NCBI GenBank assembly: GCA_903832005.1
Contig: CAIKZO010000061.1
Span: forward strand, 1-60,863
Origin: Enhydrobacter aerosaccus
GTDB taxonomy: Bacteria > Pseudomonadota > Alphaproteobacteria > Reyranellales > Reyranellaceae
Reading direction: 5' to 3'
DNA length: 60,863 nucleotides
In this document: positions 8,935-18,904 of the stretch, one piece after another
Layout: every line of letters begins with the position of its first letter
How positions within the stretch are numbered: position 1 is the first letter of the stretch
Position numbers and translations under genes: made by a program
The notes under the pieces: generated by a model
Told to the model about the DNA's origin: nothing
Database searches by the model: none
Seen by the model: only the letters and a program-made list of their open reading frames with translations

Positions 8935-10620
8935 CTAGCGGCGCCGCCAGGCCTGCAGGCGGTCGAGCAGGAAGCGGTCGGCGAGGAGGTGCAGGACCTT
9001 CACGGCGGCCGAGGTCGCCACGATCACGAGGCAGAGGGCGGCAGCGGCGGCCGTCGTCCCCGCTTCCTCGATGTTGAGCGCCGCCACCGAGGCGAGCTTG
9101 GTGTCGGGCGCATAGAGGAAGATCACCGACGACACGGTCGTCATCGCGTTGACGAAAAGATAGATCGCGATGTCGAGGATCGCCGGCAGGCAGATCGGCA
9201 CGGTGACGCGGAGGAAGGTCCGCCACACCGGCACCTTGAGCGATGCCGAGACCGCTTCGAATTCGGGATCGATCTGCTTCAGCGCCGTCGCCGCCGTGAG
9301 ATGGCCCACGGTGTAGAAATGCGCCACCGAGTTGATCACCAGGATCGCCATGGTGGCGTAAAGAAAGTTCAGCGGATTGCCGTGCGCATTGAAGAAGAAG
9401 ATGTAGCCCAGGCCCAGGACGAGGCCCGGCACCGCCATCGGCAGGAAGGCCAGGAGCTGCACCAGCCCGCGCACCGCGCCAAAACCGCGAGTCTTCTCCG
9501 TCAGCCACGCGCCGACAAAGGTCAGCGCCGTGCCGAAGATCGCCGCGCCCACCGCCATGCGCACGGAGTTGCCAAACGACTCCCAGCCGTTGGCGTCGAA
9601 CTTCTCGAAATCGTAATTTTCCCAGGTGAGCGACAGATTATAGGGCCAGTACTTGATCAGCGAGCCCCACGCCGCCATGCCGAGGATCGCGAGAATGCCG
9701 ATCGCAATGACGGTGCAGAACAGCGTGAAGAAAGCATCGCGGCCCGGGCTCGGCCTTGGCACCAGCGGCACGGCGCGCGCCGTCAGTAGCGCCACCTGCT
9801 TGCGCTGCACCAGCCGGTCGACGACGAAGGCGAGCGCCGCGGGGGCCAGCAACACCATGCCGACCACGGCGCCCATCGAGAAATTCTGCTGGCCGATCAC
9901 CTGCTTGTAGACATCCGTCGCCAGCACGTTGAAATTGCCGCCGATCACCTTGGCCACGCCGAAGTCGGTGATCACCAGGGTGAACACGACCATGGCCGCG
10001 CTCACCACGCCGTACTTGGCGCCGGGCAAGGTCACGGTGAGGAAGATCCTGAGCTTGGAGGCCCTCAAGGCATCGGCGGCCTCGTAGAGCCGCGCGTCAG
10101 CCGTGCGCAGCGCCGTGGTCATGATCAGCACGGCATGCGGGAAGCAATAGAAGACCTGGGCTATGACGATACCCTTCATGCCGTAGATCTGCCCGCCGAC
10201 CAGCGCCTTGAAGAAGCCTTGCGTGCCGAACAGGTAGATCAGCGCAATGCCGGGCAACAGCGAGGGCGCGAAGATCGGGATCAAGGAGATGCCCTGGAAC
10301 AGCCAGCGCAGCGGCATCGTGGTGCGCGTGAGGCCGTAGGCGTAGAGGAAGGCGAGCGGCACAACGATCGTGGTGCTGAGCGCCGCCACGTCGAAACTGT
10401 TCAGCGCCGAATTGAACAGCGCCGGCGAGGCGAAGTAGGCGCGGTAGTTGGCCAGCCCCACGAAATGCCCGTCGACATCCTGGAAACCCTTCACCAGCAG
10501 CGACCACAACGGCAGCCCGACGATGAGCAGCAGGATCGCGACAAGGGCTACGACGCCGGCCCGCATCGCGAGGTCCTCGCGCGAGGCGCGCACCGCGGAC
10601 GCTGCAAGGACGAGACTCAT
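8935..10620 (-). CDS. ABC transporter permease, double-length, 2-aminoethylphosphonate type
   Basis: 561 residues formed by two tandem permease halves (about 20-275 and 300-550), each with the EAA-type cytoplasmic loop (AADALRASKLRIFLTVTLPG; AVSASLKVPVWRTF). This double layout is shared by ferric-iron FbpB and the putative 2-aminoethylphosphonate permeases. The second half (TMAILVINSVAHFYTVGHLTA, ALKQIDPEFEAVSASL) matches my memory of the phosphonate group better. phnW and phnA nearby strengthen that reading, though the substrate remains an inference. The start overlaps the ATPase stop by four bases. Confidence 0.82.
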   Translation of the reverse strand: MSLVLAASAVRASREDLAMRAGVVALVAILLLIVGLPLWSLLVKGFQDVDGHFVGLANYRAYFASPALFNSALNSFDVAALSTTIVVPLAFLYAYGLTRTTMPLRWLFQGISLIPIFAPSLLPGIALIYLFGTQGFFKALVGGQIYGMKGIVIAQVFYCFPHAVLIMTTALRTADARLYEAADALRASKLRIFLTVTLPGAKYGVVSAAMVVFTLVITDFGVAKVIGGNFNVLATDVYKQVIGQQNFSMGAVVGMVLLAPAALAFVVDRLVQRKQVALLTARAVPLVPRPSPGRDAFFTLFCTVIAIGILAILGMAAWGSLIKYWPYNLSLTWENYDFEKFDANGWESFGNSVRMAVGAAIFGTALTFVGAWLTEKTRGFGAVRGLVQLLAFLPMAVPGLVLGLGYIFFFNAHGNPLNFLYATMAILVINSVAHFYTVGHLTAATALKQIDPEFEAVSASLKVPVWRTFLRVTVPICLPAILDIAIYLFVNAMTTVSSVIFLYAPDTKLASVAALNIEEAGTTAAAAALCLVIVATSAAVKVLHLLADRFLLDRLQAWRRR

Positions 10621-11675
10621 GCCGCGAAGACTCGGAGCCGGTCCGGCGGCAGGGCGATGGCCAGCGAGGCACCCACCACGACGCCCAGGTCGCGGATCAG
10701 GTTGCTGGAGAAGTCGGCCACCAGCGACAGCTCGCCCGCCACCAGCGTCGCCCGGCAGAAGGCCCCGATGAAATCGAGCTCCGTCACGGTCACGTCAACG
10801 CGATTCGCCGCCTCCGCCGGCAGGTCGCGCACCCGCACATCCTCGGGGCGAATGCAGAGGCTGACGGCGGCTCCGGACTCCAGCCCGTCCTGGATTGGAC
10901 AGCTCATGACAAGATTGCCGAGGCGCACGCGATCCGGCGCCTCGAGCTTGCCGGCCAGGAAGTTCATCGAGCCCACGAAGTCGGCGACGAACGCCGTCGC
11001 CGGTGCCCGATAGATCTCGGCCGGCGGTCCGACCTGCTCGATCACGCCGTGATTCATCACCACGATGCGGTCGGCCATGGTGAGCGCCTCTTCCTGGTCG
11101 TGCGTCACCATGATCGTGGTAACGCCGAGCCGCCGCTGCAGCGCCTTGATCTCGTGCCGCAATCGCATGCGCACCCGTGCATCGAGCGCCGACAGCGGTT
11201 CATCGAGCAACAACAGGCCCGGTGAGGTCGCGAGCGCCCGCGCCAGAGCCACCCGCTGCTGCTGGCCGCCCGAAAGCTGAGATGGATACTTCGCGCCGGC
11301 CTCGGGCAGGCCGACCAGGGCCAGAAGCTCGACAACGCGCGCGGCGGTCTCGGTGCGTTTGCGGCGCTGGCTCGCGAGCCCGTAGCCGACATTCGCCGTG
11401 ACCGTCAGGTTGGGAAACAGCGCATAGGACTGGAAGACGATGCCGAAGTCGCGCTGGGACGGCGGCAACGCGGAGATGTCCCTCTCCTTCTGCCGGATCG
11501 TCCCCGACGACTGCGGCTCGAGGCCGGCGATGGCGCGCAGCAACGTGGTCTTGCCACAGCCCGACGGCCCCAGGAAGCAGACGAACTCCCCTTCCGCGAC
11601 GTCGAGCGAGACGTTGCGTAGCGCGGTGAAATCCCCGAAACGCTTGGTGAGGTTCCGGACCTCGAGATAGCTCAC
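10617..11675 (-). CDS. ABC transporter ATP-binding protein, 2-aminoethylphosphonate/iron type
   Basis: 352 residues from a GTG at 11675, chosen because it overlaps the upstream stop as GTGA and has GAAGG a few bases before it. A further upstream in-frame ATG (11753) would add 26 residues that look like read-through of the neighbour. Walker A GPSGCGKTT, signature [15 protein letters not shown], Walker B LLLLDEPLSALD and switch histidine VTHDQEEAL are all present. The C-terminal 110 residues form a TOBE/OB-type regulatory domain. It energises the adjacent double permease. Confidence 0.9.
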   Translation of the reverse strand: MSYLEVRNLTKRFGDFTALRNVSLDVAEGEFVCFLGPSGCGKTTLLRAIAGLEPQSSGTIRQKERDISALPPSQRDFGIVFQSYALFPNLTVTANVGYGLASQRRKRTETAARVVELLALVGLPEAGAKYPSQLSGGQQQRVALARALATSPGLLLLDEPLSALDARVRMRLRHEIKALQRRLGVTTIMVTHDQEEALTMADRIVVMNHGVIEQVGPPAEIYRAPATAFVADFVGSMNFLAGKLEAPDRVRLGNLVMSCPIQDGLESGAAVSLCIRPEDVRVRDLPAEAANRVDVTVTELDFIGAFCRATLVAGELSLVADFSSNLIRDLGVVVGASLAIALPPDRLRVFAA

Positions 11676-12712
11676 TTTGCCTTCGGGGCCGACTTTCCGT
11701 CGTAACGCTTGGTCCATTCGGCGAGGATACGGTCGCGGTTCTTGGCCATCCACTCGACGTCGATCTTGACCATCGCCTTCTCGATATCGACCGGATAGTT
11801 CGGCGGCGTCTTGGCAACGCCCGCCAGCGCCACGATCGGATAGGTGTCGGCATAGAGCTCGTTGGCCTTCCGGGTCGCGGCCCAGTCGGCGAGCTTCTTC
11901 GCGGCCTCGGGGTTCTTGGTGCCCTTCACGATCGCCGTCGCCTCGAGCTCCCAGCCCAGCCCCTCCTTGGGGACGATCAGGTCGAGCGGCGCGCCCTTGG
12001 TCTTCTCAGAGGCGCCGCGCGTGTCGAGCCCGATGCCGATCATGCGCTCACCCTTGGCTGCTTGGACGCAGGGGGCCGAGCCCGAGTGGATGTACTGCGC
12101 GATGTTCTGGTGGAGCGCGTCCATGAAATTCCAGCCCGCTTCCTCGCCCATCACATGGAGCCACGCTGCGACCGTGAGATAGCCGGTGCCCGACGAGGCG
12201 GGGTTCGGCATCACGATCGAATCCTTGTAGTCGGGCTTGGTGAGATCCATCCAGCTGACCGGCTTGGGTTTCTTGGCCTTGTCGGCTTCTGCCGTATTGA
12301 AGCAGACCAGCGACGTATAGGCGTCCATGCCGATCCAGGTGTCCGGCGTCTTGCCGCTCAGGAACAGCGGCTTCAGTTCCTTGGCACCGGGCGGCGTATA
12401 GGGCTCGAGCATGCCTTGCGCGGCCATCAGGCCGACATTGGAAGCCGCCAGGCCCCAGATGATGTCGGCGCGGGGATTGTCCTTCTCGGCCATCAGCTTC
12501 GCGGCCACGACACCCGTCGAATCGCGCACCCAAGCAATCTCGATCGTGGGATTGTCGGCCTCGAAGGCCTTTTTGAACGGGCCCAGCTGGTCGTTCTCGA
12601 GCGCTGTATAGACAGTGAGCTTGGTCTTTTGCGCGAAGGCAGGCGAGGCAGCCAGCGAGGCGGCGGCAAGGCCCAGCCAAAGGGTACGGCGAGTCCAGCG
12701 TGCGATCGTCAT
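11672..12712 (-). CDS. Periplasmic substrate-binding protein, 2-aminoethylphosphonate ABC importer type
   Basis: 346 residues with a signal peptide (basic MTIARWTRR, hydrophobic core, cleavage after SPAFA). The mature protein starts KLTVYTALENDQ, the family 1 extracellular binding-protein pattern shared by FbpA iron binders and the putative aminoethylphosphonate binders. The two-tyrosine iron site of FbpA cannot be pointed to, and the C-terminal region (KLADWAATRKANELYAD) fits the phosphonate group. It is followed by the ATPase (GTGA overlap) and permease, and preceded 27 bases upstream by the MarR gene, so the five genes down from 14046 are likely one transcript. Confidence 0.82.
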   Translation of the reverse strand: MTIARWTRRTLWLGLAAASLAASPAFAQKTKLTVYTALENDQLGPFKKAFEADNPTIEIAWVRDSTGVVAAKLMAEKDNPRADIIWGLAASNVGLMAAQGMLEPYTPPGAKELKPLFLSGKTPDTWIGMDAYTSLVCFNTAEADKAKKPKPVSWMDLTKPDYKDSIVMPNPASSGTGYLTVAAWLHVMGEEAGWNFMDALHQNIAQYIHSGSAPCVQAAKGERMIGIGLDTRGASEKTKGAPLDLIVPKEGLGWELEATAIVKGTKNPEAAKKLADWAATRKANELYADTYPIVALAGVAKTPPNYPVDIEKAMVKIDVEWMAKNRDRILAEWTKRYDGKSAPKAK

Positions 12713-12739
12713 TGTTGTCCCCCTGTTGCGTCTAAAACC

Positions 12740-13228
12740 TTAACGAGCGGACCGATCCTCCGCCAGTTCATCCGCCACCGCGCTCAGCCAGCGGCGGACC
12801 ACTCGTTCATCCTCGCGGCCTAGCCGGCCGACCAGACGGCTCTCGACCTCGGCCACCCGGCTGCGGCAGCGCTTCAGGAGCTGCAATCCCCGTGCCGTCG
12901 CGGTGAGCTGCAGGATGCGCCCATGTTTGGCGTGTGCCGTCTTCTCGACCGCACCGTCGCGCAGCAGGTTGCGCACGATCACGTTGATGGTCTGCGGCGT
13001 GAGGAACGTGAGCCGTGCCAGCTCCGCGCCGGAAATCCCCGGATAGGCCGCGATCATGGTGAGTACGGCGAACTGTGGCGGGGTCACGTCGAGATCGGCC
13101 AGGGCGCGTTCCATCGCCACCCTCACCAGCCCGCTCGCCTGGCGCAGCAGATAGCCGAGGTGCCCCTCCGGCCCGCGCTTTCCTTCGCCGGGCCGCGGGA
13201 TTGCCGGCGGTCGCGGAGCGCGCGCCAT
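12740..13228 (-). CDS. MarR-family transcriptional regulator
   Basis: 162 residues from the ATG at 13228, whose first base is the last base of the preceding stop (TGATG). A winged helix-turn-helix is recognisable at about 50-110 (LTMIAAYPGISGAELARLT, TPQTINVIVRNL, a wing at AKHGRILQLTATG-like region). A C-terminal dimerisation helix follows. It sits between a PEP-mutase-family gene and the importer genes on the same strand, so it may control this transporter operon in response to a substrate or its breakdown product (inference). A longer frame extends upstream but overlaps the neighbour completely and is rejected. Confidence 0.85.
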   Translation of the reverse strand: MARAPRPPAIPRPGEGKRGPEGHLGYLLRQASGLVRVAMERALADLDVTPPQFAVLTMIAAYPGISGAELARLTFLTPQTINVIVRNLLRDGAVEKTAHAKHGRILQLTATARGLQLLKRCRSRVAEVESRLVGRLGREDERVVRRWLSAVADELAEDRSAR

Positions 13229-14046
13229 CAGCGTTCGAACGCGGGCTTCAGGTCCTTGGTCGGCATCGCCTCGCGCACCCAGGTGAAGCCGCCCTGCTCC
13301 TTCATCTCGCGCGCGCCCTTCATGAAAGCCGCCAGCGCGAGCCGCGACAATGCCCCGCCGACGCTGATCCGCTTCACGCCGACCGCTTCCATCTCGGCCG
13401 CCGTGATCGAGGGATCGGCCGCACTCATCACCACGTTGATCGGCTTGGTCACCGACGAGGCCACCAGCTTCATCGACGCAAGGTCGCGCAGGCCCGGCGC
13501 ATAGAGCACGTCGGCGCCGGCCTTCTCGAACGCCTGCAGGCGCTTGATCGTATCGTCCATGTCGACCCGGCCGCGGATCAGGTTTTCCGCGCGCGCGACG
13601 AAGGTGAAGGGCACCGGCAGCGACCGCGCCATCTCGACACAAGCCACGACGCGCTCAACCGCGTGGTTGAAGTCGTAGATCTTCTCGCCGCTCCAGTCCT
13701 CGATCGAGCCGCCGACGATGCCGACCTCGGCCGCGTCGCGCAGGATGGTGGCTGCTTCCTTCGGGTCGTCGGCGTAGCCGTTCTCGAGATCGGCATTGAC
13801 CGGCAGGTCGGTCGCCTCGGCGATCACGCGGCAATTCTCCAGCAGTTCGGCGCGGCTCACCGAGCCCTCGCCGTCGACGCGACCGAGCGCATTCGACATG
13901 CCGAGGCTGGTGGTCGCCAGCGCCTCGAAGCCGAGCGACGCCAGCAGCTTGGCCGTCCCCGCATCCCATGGATTGGGCAGGATCAGGATGCCCGGCTTGG
14001 CGTGGCGTTCCTTGAACAGGCGGCCCTTCTCGGCTGGCGTGTGCAT
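13228..14046 (-). CDS. Isocitrate lyase/PEP mutase-family protein, copy 1
   Basis: 272 residues of the PEP mutase/isocitrate lyase TIM barrel: NPWDAG at 25-30, the Mg-binding DLENGY at 86-91, SIED at 114-117 and a late YAPGL segment. The catalytic-loop signatures of the known enzymes, K(K/R)CGH of isocitrate and methylisocitrate lyase and the EDKxxPKxNS-type loop of PEP mutase and phosphonopyruvate hydrolase, are not visible. The reaction is therefore unassigned. It heads the importer operon and has a paralogue at 17698-18522 inside the phnWA run, which suggests a shared role around C-P or C-C bond chemistry (inference). Confidence 0.82.
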   Translation of the reverse strand: MHTPAEKGRLFKERHAKPGILILPNPWDAGTAKLLASLGFEALATTSLGMSNALGRVDGEGSVSRAELLENCRVIAEATDLPVNADLENGYADDPKEAATILRDAAEVGIVGGSIEDWSGEKIYDFNHAVERVVACVEMARSLPVPFTFVARAENLIRGRVDMDDTIKRLQAFEKAGADVLYAPGLRDLASMKLVASSVTKPINVVMSAADPSITAAEMEAVGVKRISVGGALSRLALAAFMKGAREMKEQGGFTWVREAMPTKDLKPAFER

Positions 14047-14146
14047 CGCTTTTTCGTCCTCCCACGTTGAAATCGACAGTAGCGCGCTTGACGGAAGGGG
14101 CCAACATCATATATCCACTTGGTTATATAACTGATTGGTTCCTTAA
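14047..14146. promoter_or_regulatory. Divergent promoter region with AT-rich repeat before the ArsR gene
   Basis: 100 bases separate the PEP-mutase-family gene (minus) from the ArsR gene (plus). From 14108 to 14147 the DNA becomes AT-rich and carries TTGGTT twice (14119-14124 and 14135-14140) around a TATATAA core. Such an island directly before an ArsR start is a plausible autoregulatory operator overlapping the promoter. No clear -35/-10 pair is claimed, and no Pho-box-like 11-bp repeat is present here. Confidence 0.4.
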
Positions 14147-14518
14147 ATGAGCCTCGATAGCACTTTCGCCGCCCTCGCCGATCCCACCCGGCGCGCCATC
14201 CTCGCCCGGCTCTCCCTCGGAGAAGCCTCGGTCAACGAGCTGGCCGAGCCCTTTTCCATGAGCCAGCCCGCGATCTCCAAGCACATCAAAGTGCTGGAGC
14301 ATGCCGGCCTGATCTCGCGCGGTCGCGACGCCCAGCGGCGTCCCTGCCGGCTCGAGCCCAAGGCCCTCGACGAAGCCAATCAGTGGCTCGAACACCACCG
14401 CGCGATCTTCGAGGCGCGCTTCCAGCGCCTCGATGGCCTGCTCGAGGAAATGAAGGCCGAGCGCGCCAAACGCAAACCCGCCCCGACCAAATCCACCAGC
14501 AAAGGAGCCCGCAAATGA
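14147..14518 (+). CDS. ArsR/SmtB-family helix-turn-helix regulator
   Basis: 123 residues. The N-terminal FAALADPTRRAILARL and the recognition-helix segment FSMSQPAISKHIKVLEHAGL are diagnostic of the ArsR winged helix. The metal-binding ELCVCDL motif of SmtB/ArsR is absent, which is typical of the subgroup encoded beside AHSA1 (SRPBCC) proteins. Its TGA overlaps the start of the AHSA1 gene (ATGA). The pair probably forms a small autoregulated operon; the inducer is unknown. Confidence 0.9.
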   Translation: MSLDSTFAALADPTRRAILARLSLGEASVNELAEPFSMSQPAISKHIKVLEHAGLISRGRDAQRRPCRLEPKALDEANQWLEHHRAIFEARFQRLDGLLEEMKAERAKRKPAPTKSTSKGARK

Positions 14519-14991
14519 CCGACATGACCCTGAAGCCCCAAGGCGACCGCGAGATCGTGGTCGTCCGCGCCTTCAACGCACCGTGCGACCTCGTGTTCGA
14601 TGCCTTCAGCAAGCCGGAACTGGTGAAGCGCTGGATGCTGGGATCGGACGGCTGGTCGATGCCGGTCTGCACCATCGACTTCCGCGTCGGCGGCAAGGGC
14701 CGCTACGAGTGGAAGAGCCCTGATGGACAGCACGGCATGGCCTTGTCGAGCGAGTTCGTCGAAATCGACCGCCCGGCGCGCATCGTCCACACGGAAGTGT
14801 TCGACGGCACGCCGCAGCCGGTCGAGAGCATCATCACCTCGACCTTCGTCGAAACGGCCGGCCGCACGACCATGACAATGGTGATTCGCTATCCCAGCCC
14901 CCAGGTGCGCGACTTCATGCTGAAGTCCGGCATGGAGCACGGCATGGGCCTCAGCTTCCAGCGTCTGGCTGGGATTCTCGCCAAGCCCTAG
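14515..14991 (+). CDS. SRPBCC (AHSA1/START-like) domain protein
   Basis: 158 residues from the ATG at 14515, translationally coupled to the ArsR gene; GGAG about 8 bases upstream. The single domain shows the AHSA1 pattern: REIVVVRAFNAP, VFDAFSKPELVKRWM, FRVGGKGRYEW and a C-terminal helix GMGLSFQRLAGIL. The fold makes a hydrophobic ligand-binding cavity. In ArsR-linked versions the ligand and job are mostly undetermined. No catalytic residues can be assigned. Confidence 0.88.
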   Translation: MTDMTLKPQGDREIVVVRAFNAPCDLVFDAFSKPELVKRWMLGSDGWSMPVCTIDFRVGGKGRYEWKSPDGQHGMALSSEFVEIDRPARIVHTEVFDGTPQPVESIITSTFVETAGRTTMTMVIRYPSPQVRDFMLKSGMEHGMGLSFQRLAGILAKP

Positions 14992-15004
14992 CGGATACCA
15001 ATCC

Positions 15005-16451
<1,447 letters not shown>

Positions 16452-16459
<8 letters not shown>

Positions 16460-17693
16460 GCGAGGTTGATGGCCGATGCGAAGGTGAGGCGCAACTCGCC
16501 TTTCGCCCGCCGATGAACAGGATGGCGCTCGCCAGCAGGGTCACGGCGGCTGCAATGGCCAGGCCCGGGCGGTACCCGCCGAGGCTGTCGTGCAGCATGC
16601 CGATCAGCGCGGGACCAAAGGCCGAACTGAGCTGGATCACGCTCGCGGCCTTGCCGTAGGTCGCGCCGAAGGCTGCGCCCCCGAACTCGCGGCGCACGAC
16701 GATCGGCCCCAGGGTGGTGATGTGGCCGATGCCGTAGCCATAGACCAGCGAGGCGGCGATCAGCACCGGCACGCTGGGCCAAAGTGCCAGCGCCAGCAGT
16801 GCGCCTGCCTGGGCGATCATCACCAGGCAGGTCAGCCGCCGCACGTCGGTGCGGTCGACGATGCGCGCCAGGATGAGGCGGCCGAGAAAGCCCGTGCCGC
16901 CGGTGGCACTGACCAGCAGTCCGGCACCCGCCGTGCCAAGAAGCGGCTCCGCCAATGTCACCTGATGGGTGATGAAACCGATCTGCATCGCGAGGCCCAG
17001 CGCAAACGCCGCCGCGGCACTCCACAGCAGCATCGATCGATTGGTCGCGGTGGCGATCGGCGGCTGGACCGGCGGATGTCCCCTGTCTTCAACTGTCTCG
17101 CCGCCATCGCGCTGTTGGCCTATATCCGCCGGTCCACGGTATCGCAGCACGCGTGCGATCAAGGGCAGCAACAACACCGACGCACCGAGCGCGACGATTG
17201 CCAGCCCCTCGCGCAGCCCGAATTGCCGAATGACGAACTGGACTGTCGGCACGCCGATCACGGCGCCGAGACTTGCGCCCGTGATCGCCAATGCCATCGA
17301 CCGGCCCTGAAACCGCTCGAACCATGGCACGACGGCAGCGGCGATACCGACGGTCGACAGCGCCGACCAGGCAAGCCCGATCAGCACGAAACACGGATAG
17401 AGCTGCGAGCGATCGACGACCTGGCCGATGCCCGCGACACCCAGCGACAACGAGACCGTGCCGATCAGCATGACCGGCCGTGGCCCCCAGCGATCGATGG
17501 CCCGTCCCACCCGTCCCTGCACCAGCGCGCTTACCAGATAGAAGAGCGTGATCGCAAAGGCGACGTCGGCGATTGGCCAGGCGTGTGCTGCCGTGACCGC
17601 CTGCAGATAGACGCCCGCGCCGAAGGTGCCCAACGCCCAGGCGACGGTGGCGATGACGCAGCACGCCCTCACCACCTGCCAGCCGTGAAACAC
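16452..17693 (-). CDS. MFS transporter
   Basis: 413 residues and about 12 hydrophobic segments in two halves joined by a hydrophilic loop near 195-225. The start MFHGWQVVRA and the loop GRAIDRWGPRPVML between helices 2 and 3 are those of the oxalate/formate antiporter-like MFS group that carries small carboxylates. Its 3' end overlaps the monooxygenase gene by 8 bases, and its start lies 4 bases after the second PEP-mutase-family gene, so it belongs to the phnW run. It could move a carboxylic product or a phosphonate (inference). Confidence 0.86.
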
Positions 17694-17697
17694 CGTG

Positions 17698-18522
17698 CTA
17701 CCTCTTCATGAAGGCGCTGAGATCGGGAGTCGGGATGACGCGGTCGACGTAGGTGAAGGTGCCTTGCTCCTTCACTTCCTTGGCAGCATCGATCAGGCCG
17801 CTCATAGCCGCCTTGTAGAGCGAGGTGGCGAGGCTGATCCGCTTCACCCCAGCGGCCTCGAGCTCGGCCTTCGACCATGACCGGCCCTTGATGCCGACCA
17901 TGAAATTGAACGGCTTGCCGATGGCGCTTGTCACCTTCTTGACCGACGCAAGATCGGGCAGCCCGGGCGCGAACAGCACGTCTGCGCCGGCTGCTTCGAA
18001 GGCTTTCAGGCGAGCGATGACATCATCGAGGTCTACCTTGCCACGCAGAAATCCTTCGGCACGCGCCGTCAGCAGGAACGGGAACGGCAGCGCGCGCGCC
18101 GCCTGCACCGCAGCCTTCACGCGCGCGGCCGCCGTGTCGATGTCGAACAGCGGCTTGGTGCTGTCGCCCGTTGCGTCCTCGATCGAGCCGCCGACGAGCC
18201 CCGCCTCGGCCGCACCCTTGATCGTGAGCGCCGCGGCGTCGGGGGTATCGCCAAAACCTTTCTCGAGATCGCCGATCACCGGCAGATCGACGGCGCCCGC
18301 GATCAGCTTCGCGTTTGCCAGCGCTTCCTCGCGCGTCACCTTGCCGTCGCGGCGGCCAAGCACACCCGCTTTGGCGCCGCTCGAGGTCGCCAGCGCCTCG
18401 AAGCCCATGCCTTCCAGTACGCGCGCCGAACCCGCATCCCACGGATTGGGAATAACGAAGGCGCCCGGCGCCTCGTGCAGCGCGCGCAATTTCTTGGCCT
18501 TGTCGGCTTGGCTGACGGTCAT
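17698..18522 (-). CDS. Isocitrate lyase/PEP mutase-family protein, copy 2
   Basis: 274 residues, colinear with the copy at 13228-14046: NPWDAG at 26-31, DLEKGF at 85-90, SIED at 113-116, then LFAPGLPDL. It also lacks the K(K/R)CGH and PEP-mutase loop signatures. The stretch after SIED differs (DATGDSTKPLFDID), so the active-site gate is not identical to copy 1. It lies 25 bases after the GFA gene and 4 bases before the MFS gene in the phnW run. A role on a 2-oxo or phosphono acid is plausible; the reaction is unknown. Confidence 0.82.
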   Translation of the reverse strand: MTVSQADKAKKLRALHEAPGAFVIPNPWDAGSARVLEGMGFEALATSSGAKAGVLGRRDGKVTREEALANAKLIAGAVDLPVIGDLEKGFGDTPDAAALTIKGAAEAGLVGGSIEDATGDSTKPLFDIDTAAARVKAAVQAARALPFPFLLTARAEGFLRGKVDLDDVIARLKAFEAAGADVLFAPGLPDLASVKKVTSAIGKPFNFMVGIKGRSWSKAELEAAGVKRISLATSLYKAAMSGLIDAAKEVKEQGTFTYVDRVIPTPDLSAFMKR

Positions 18523-18547
18523 CGGTGGTTTCCTCCGGTATTCGTTC

Positions 18548-18904
18548 TCAGACGCTGCGGCCGTCGTGCTGCTTCGGCGTCAGTTTATCGACCTCGACAC
18601 CTTCGAGGCAGCGCAGGTTGATGCCCACCGTCGGCGTGCCGTCCGGCATGGTGCCTTCGGCAAAGGTCTCTATGCCGCACTTCGTGCAGTGCCGGTGGTG
18701 CAGGTGCTTCTTGCCGAACTGATAGTCGCCCAACGCATCGGCGCCGGAGGCGAGAGTCATCTTCGCCTTGGGAGCGAAGGCCCAGACGGCGCCGAGCCGG
18801 CTGCAGATGGAGCAATTGCATTGCAGGGCGCCGTCGAGATCGAGATCGACCGTGAACGCCACCGCGTGGCAGTGACAGCTTCCTTTGTAGGTTTGCGTGC
18901 TCAT
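18548..18904 (-). CDS. GFA-family (Mss4-like) zinc protein
   Basis: 118 residues from the ATG at 18904, chosen because it overlaps the phnA stop (ATGA); an upstream ATG at 18952 would lie inside phnA. The zinc/thiol pattern of the glutathione-dependent formaldehyde-activating family is complete: CxC at 10-12, C29, C31 and C34, then CTKC at 73-76. Family members bind one or two Zn2+ and, in a few cases, aid glutathione-aldehyde adduct formation. Placement right after phnA suggests handling of an aldehyde, for example phosphonoacetaldehyde (inference). Confidence 0.85.
   Translation of the reverse strand: MSTQTYKGSCHCHAVAFTVDLDLDGALQCNCSICSRLGAVWAFAPKAKMTLASGADALGDYQFGKKHLHHRHCTKCGIETFAEGTMPDGTPTVGINLRCLEGVEVDKLTPKQHDGRSV

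Noticed and set aside
8935..12712. Calling the ABC importer a ferric-iron (FbpABC) system
   Set aside because: The architecture alone allows it, but the permease and binding-protein sequence pattern and the neighbouring phnW and phnA fit aminoethylphosphonate better.
14047..14146. A Pho box in front of the importer operon, suggested by GACAG and GACGG motifs
   Set aside because: Their spacing is 15 bases, not 11, and the spacer is GC-rich.
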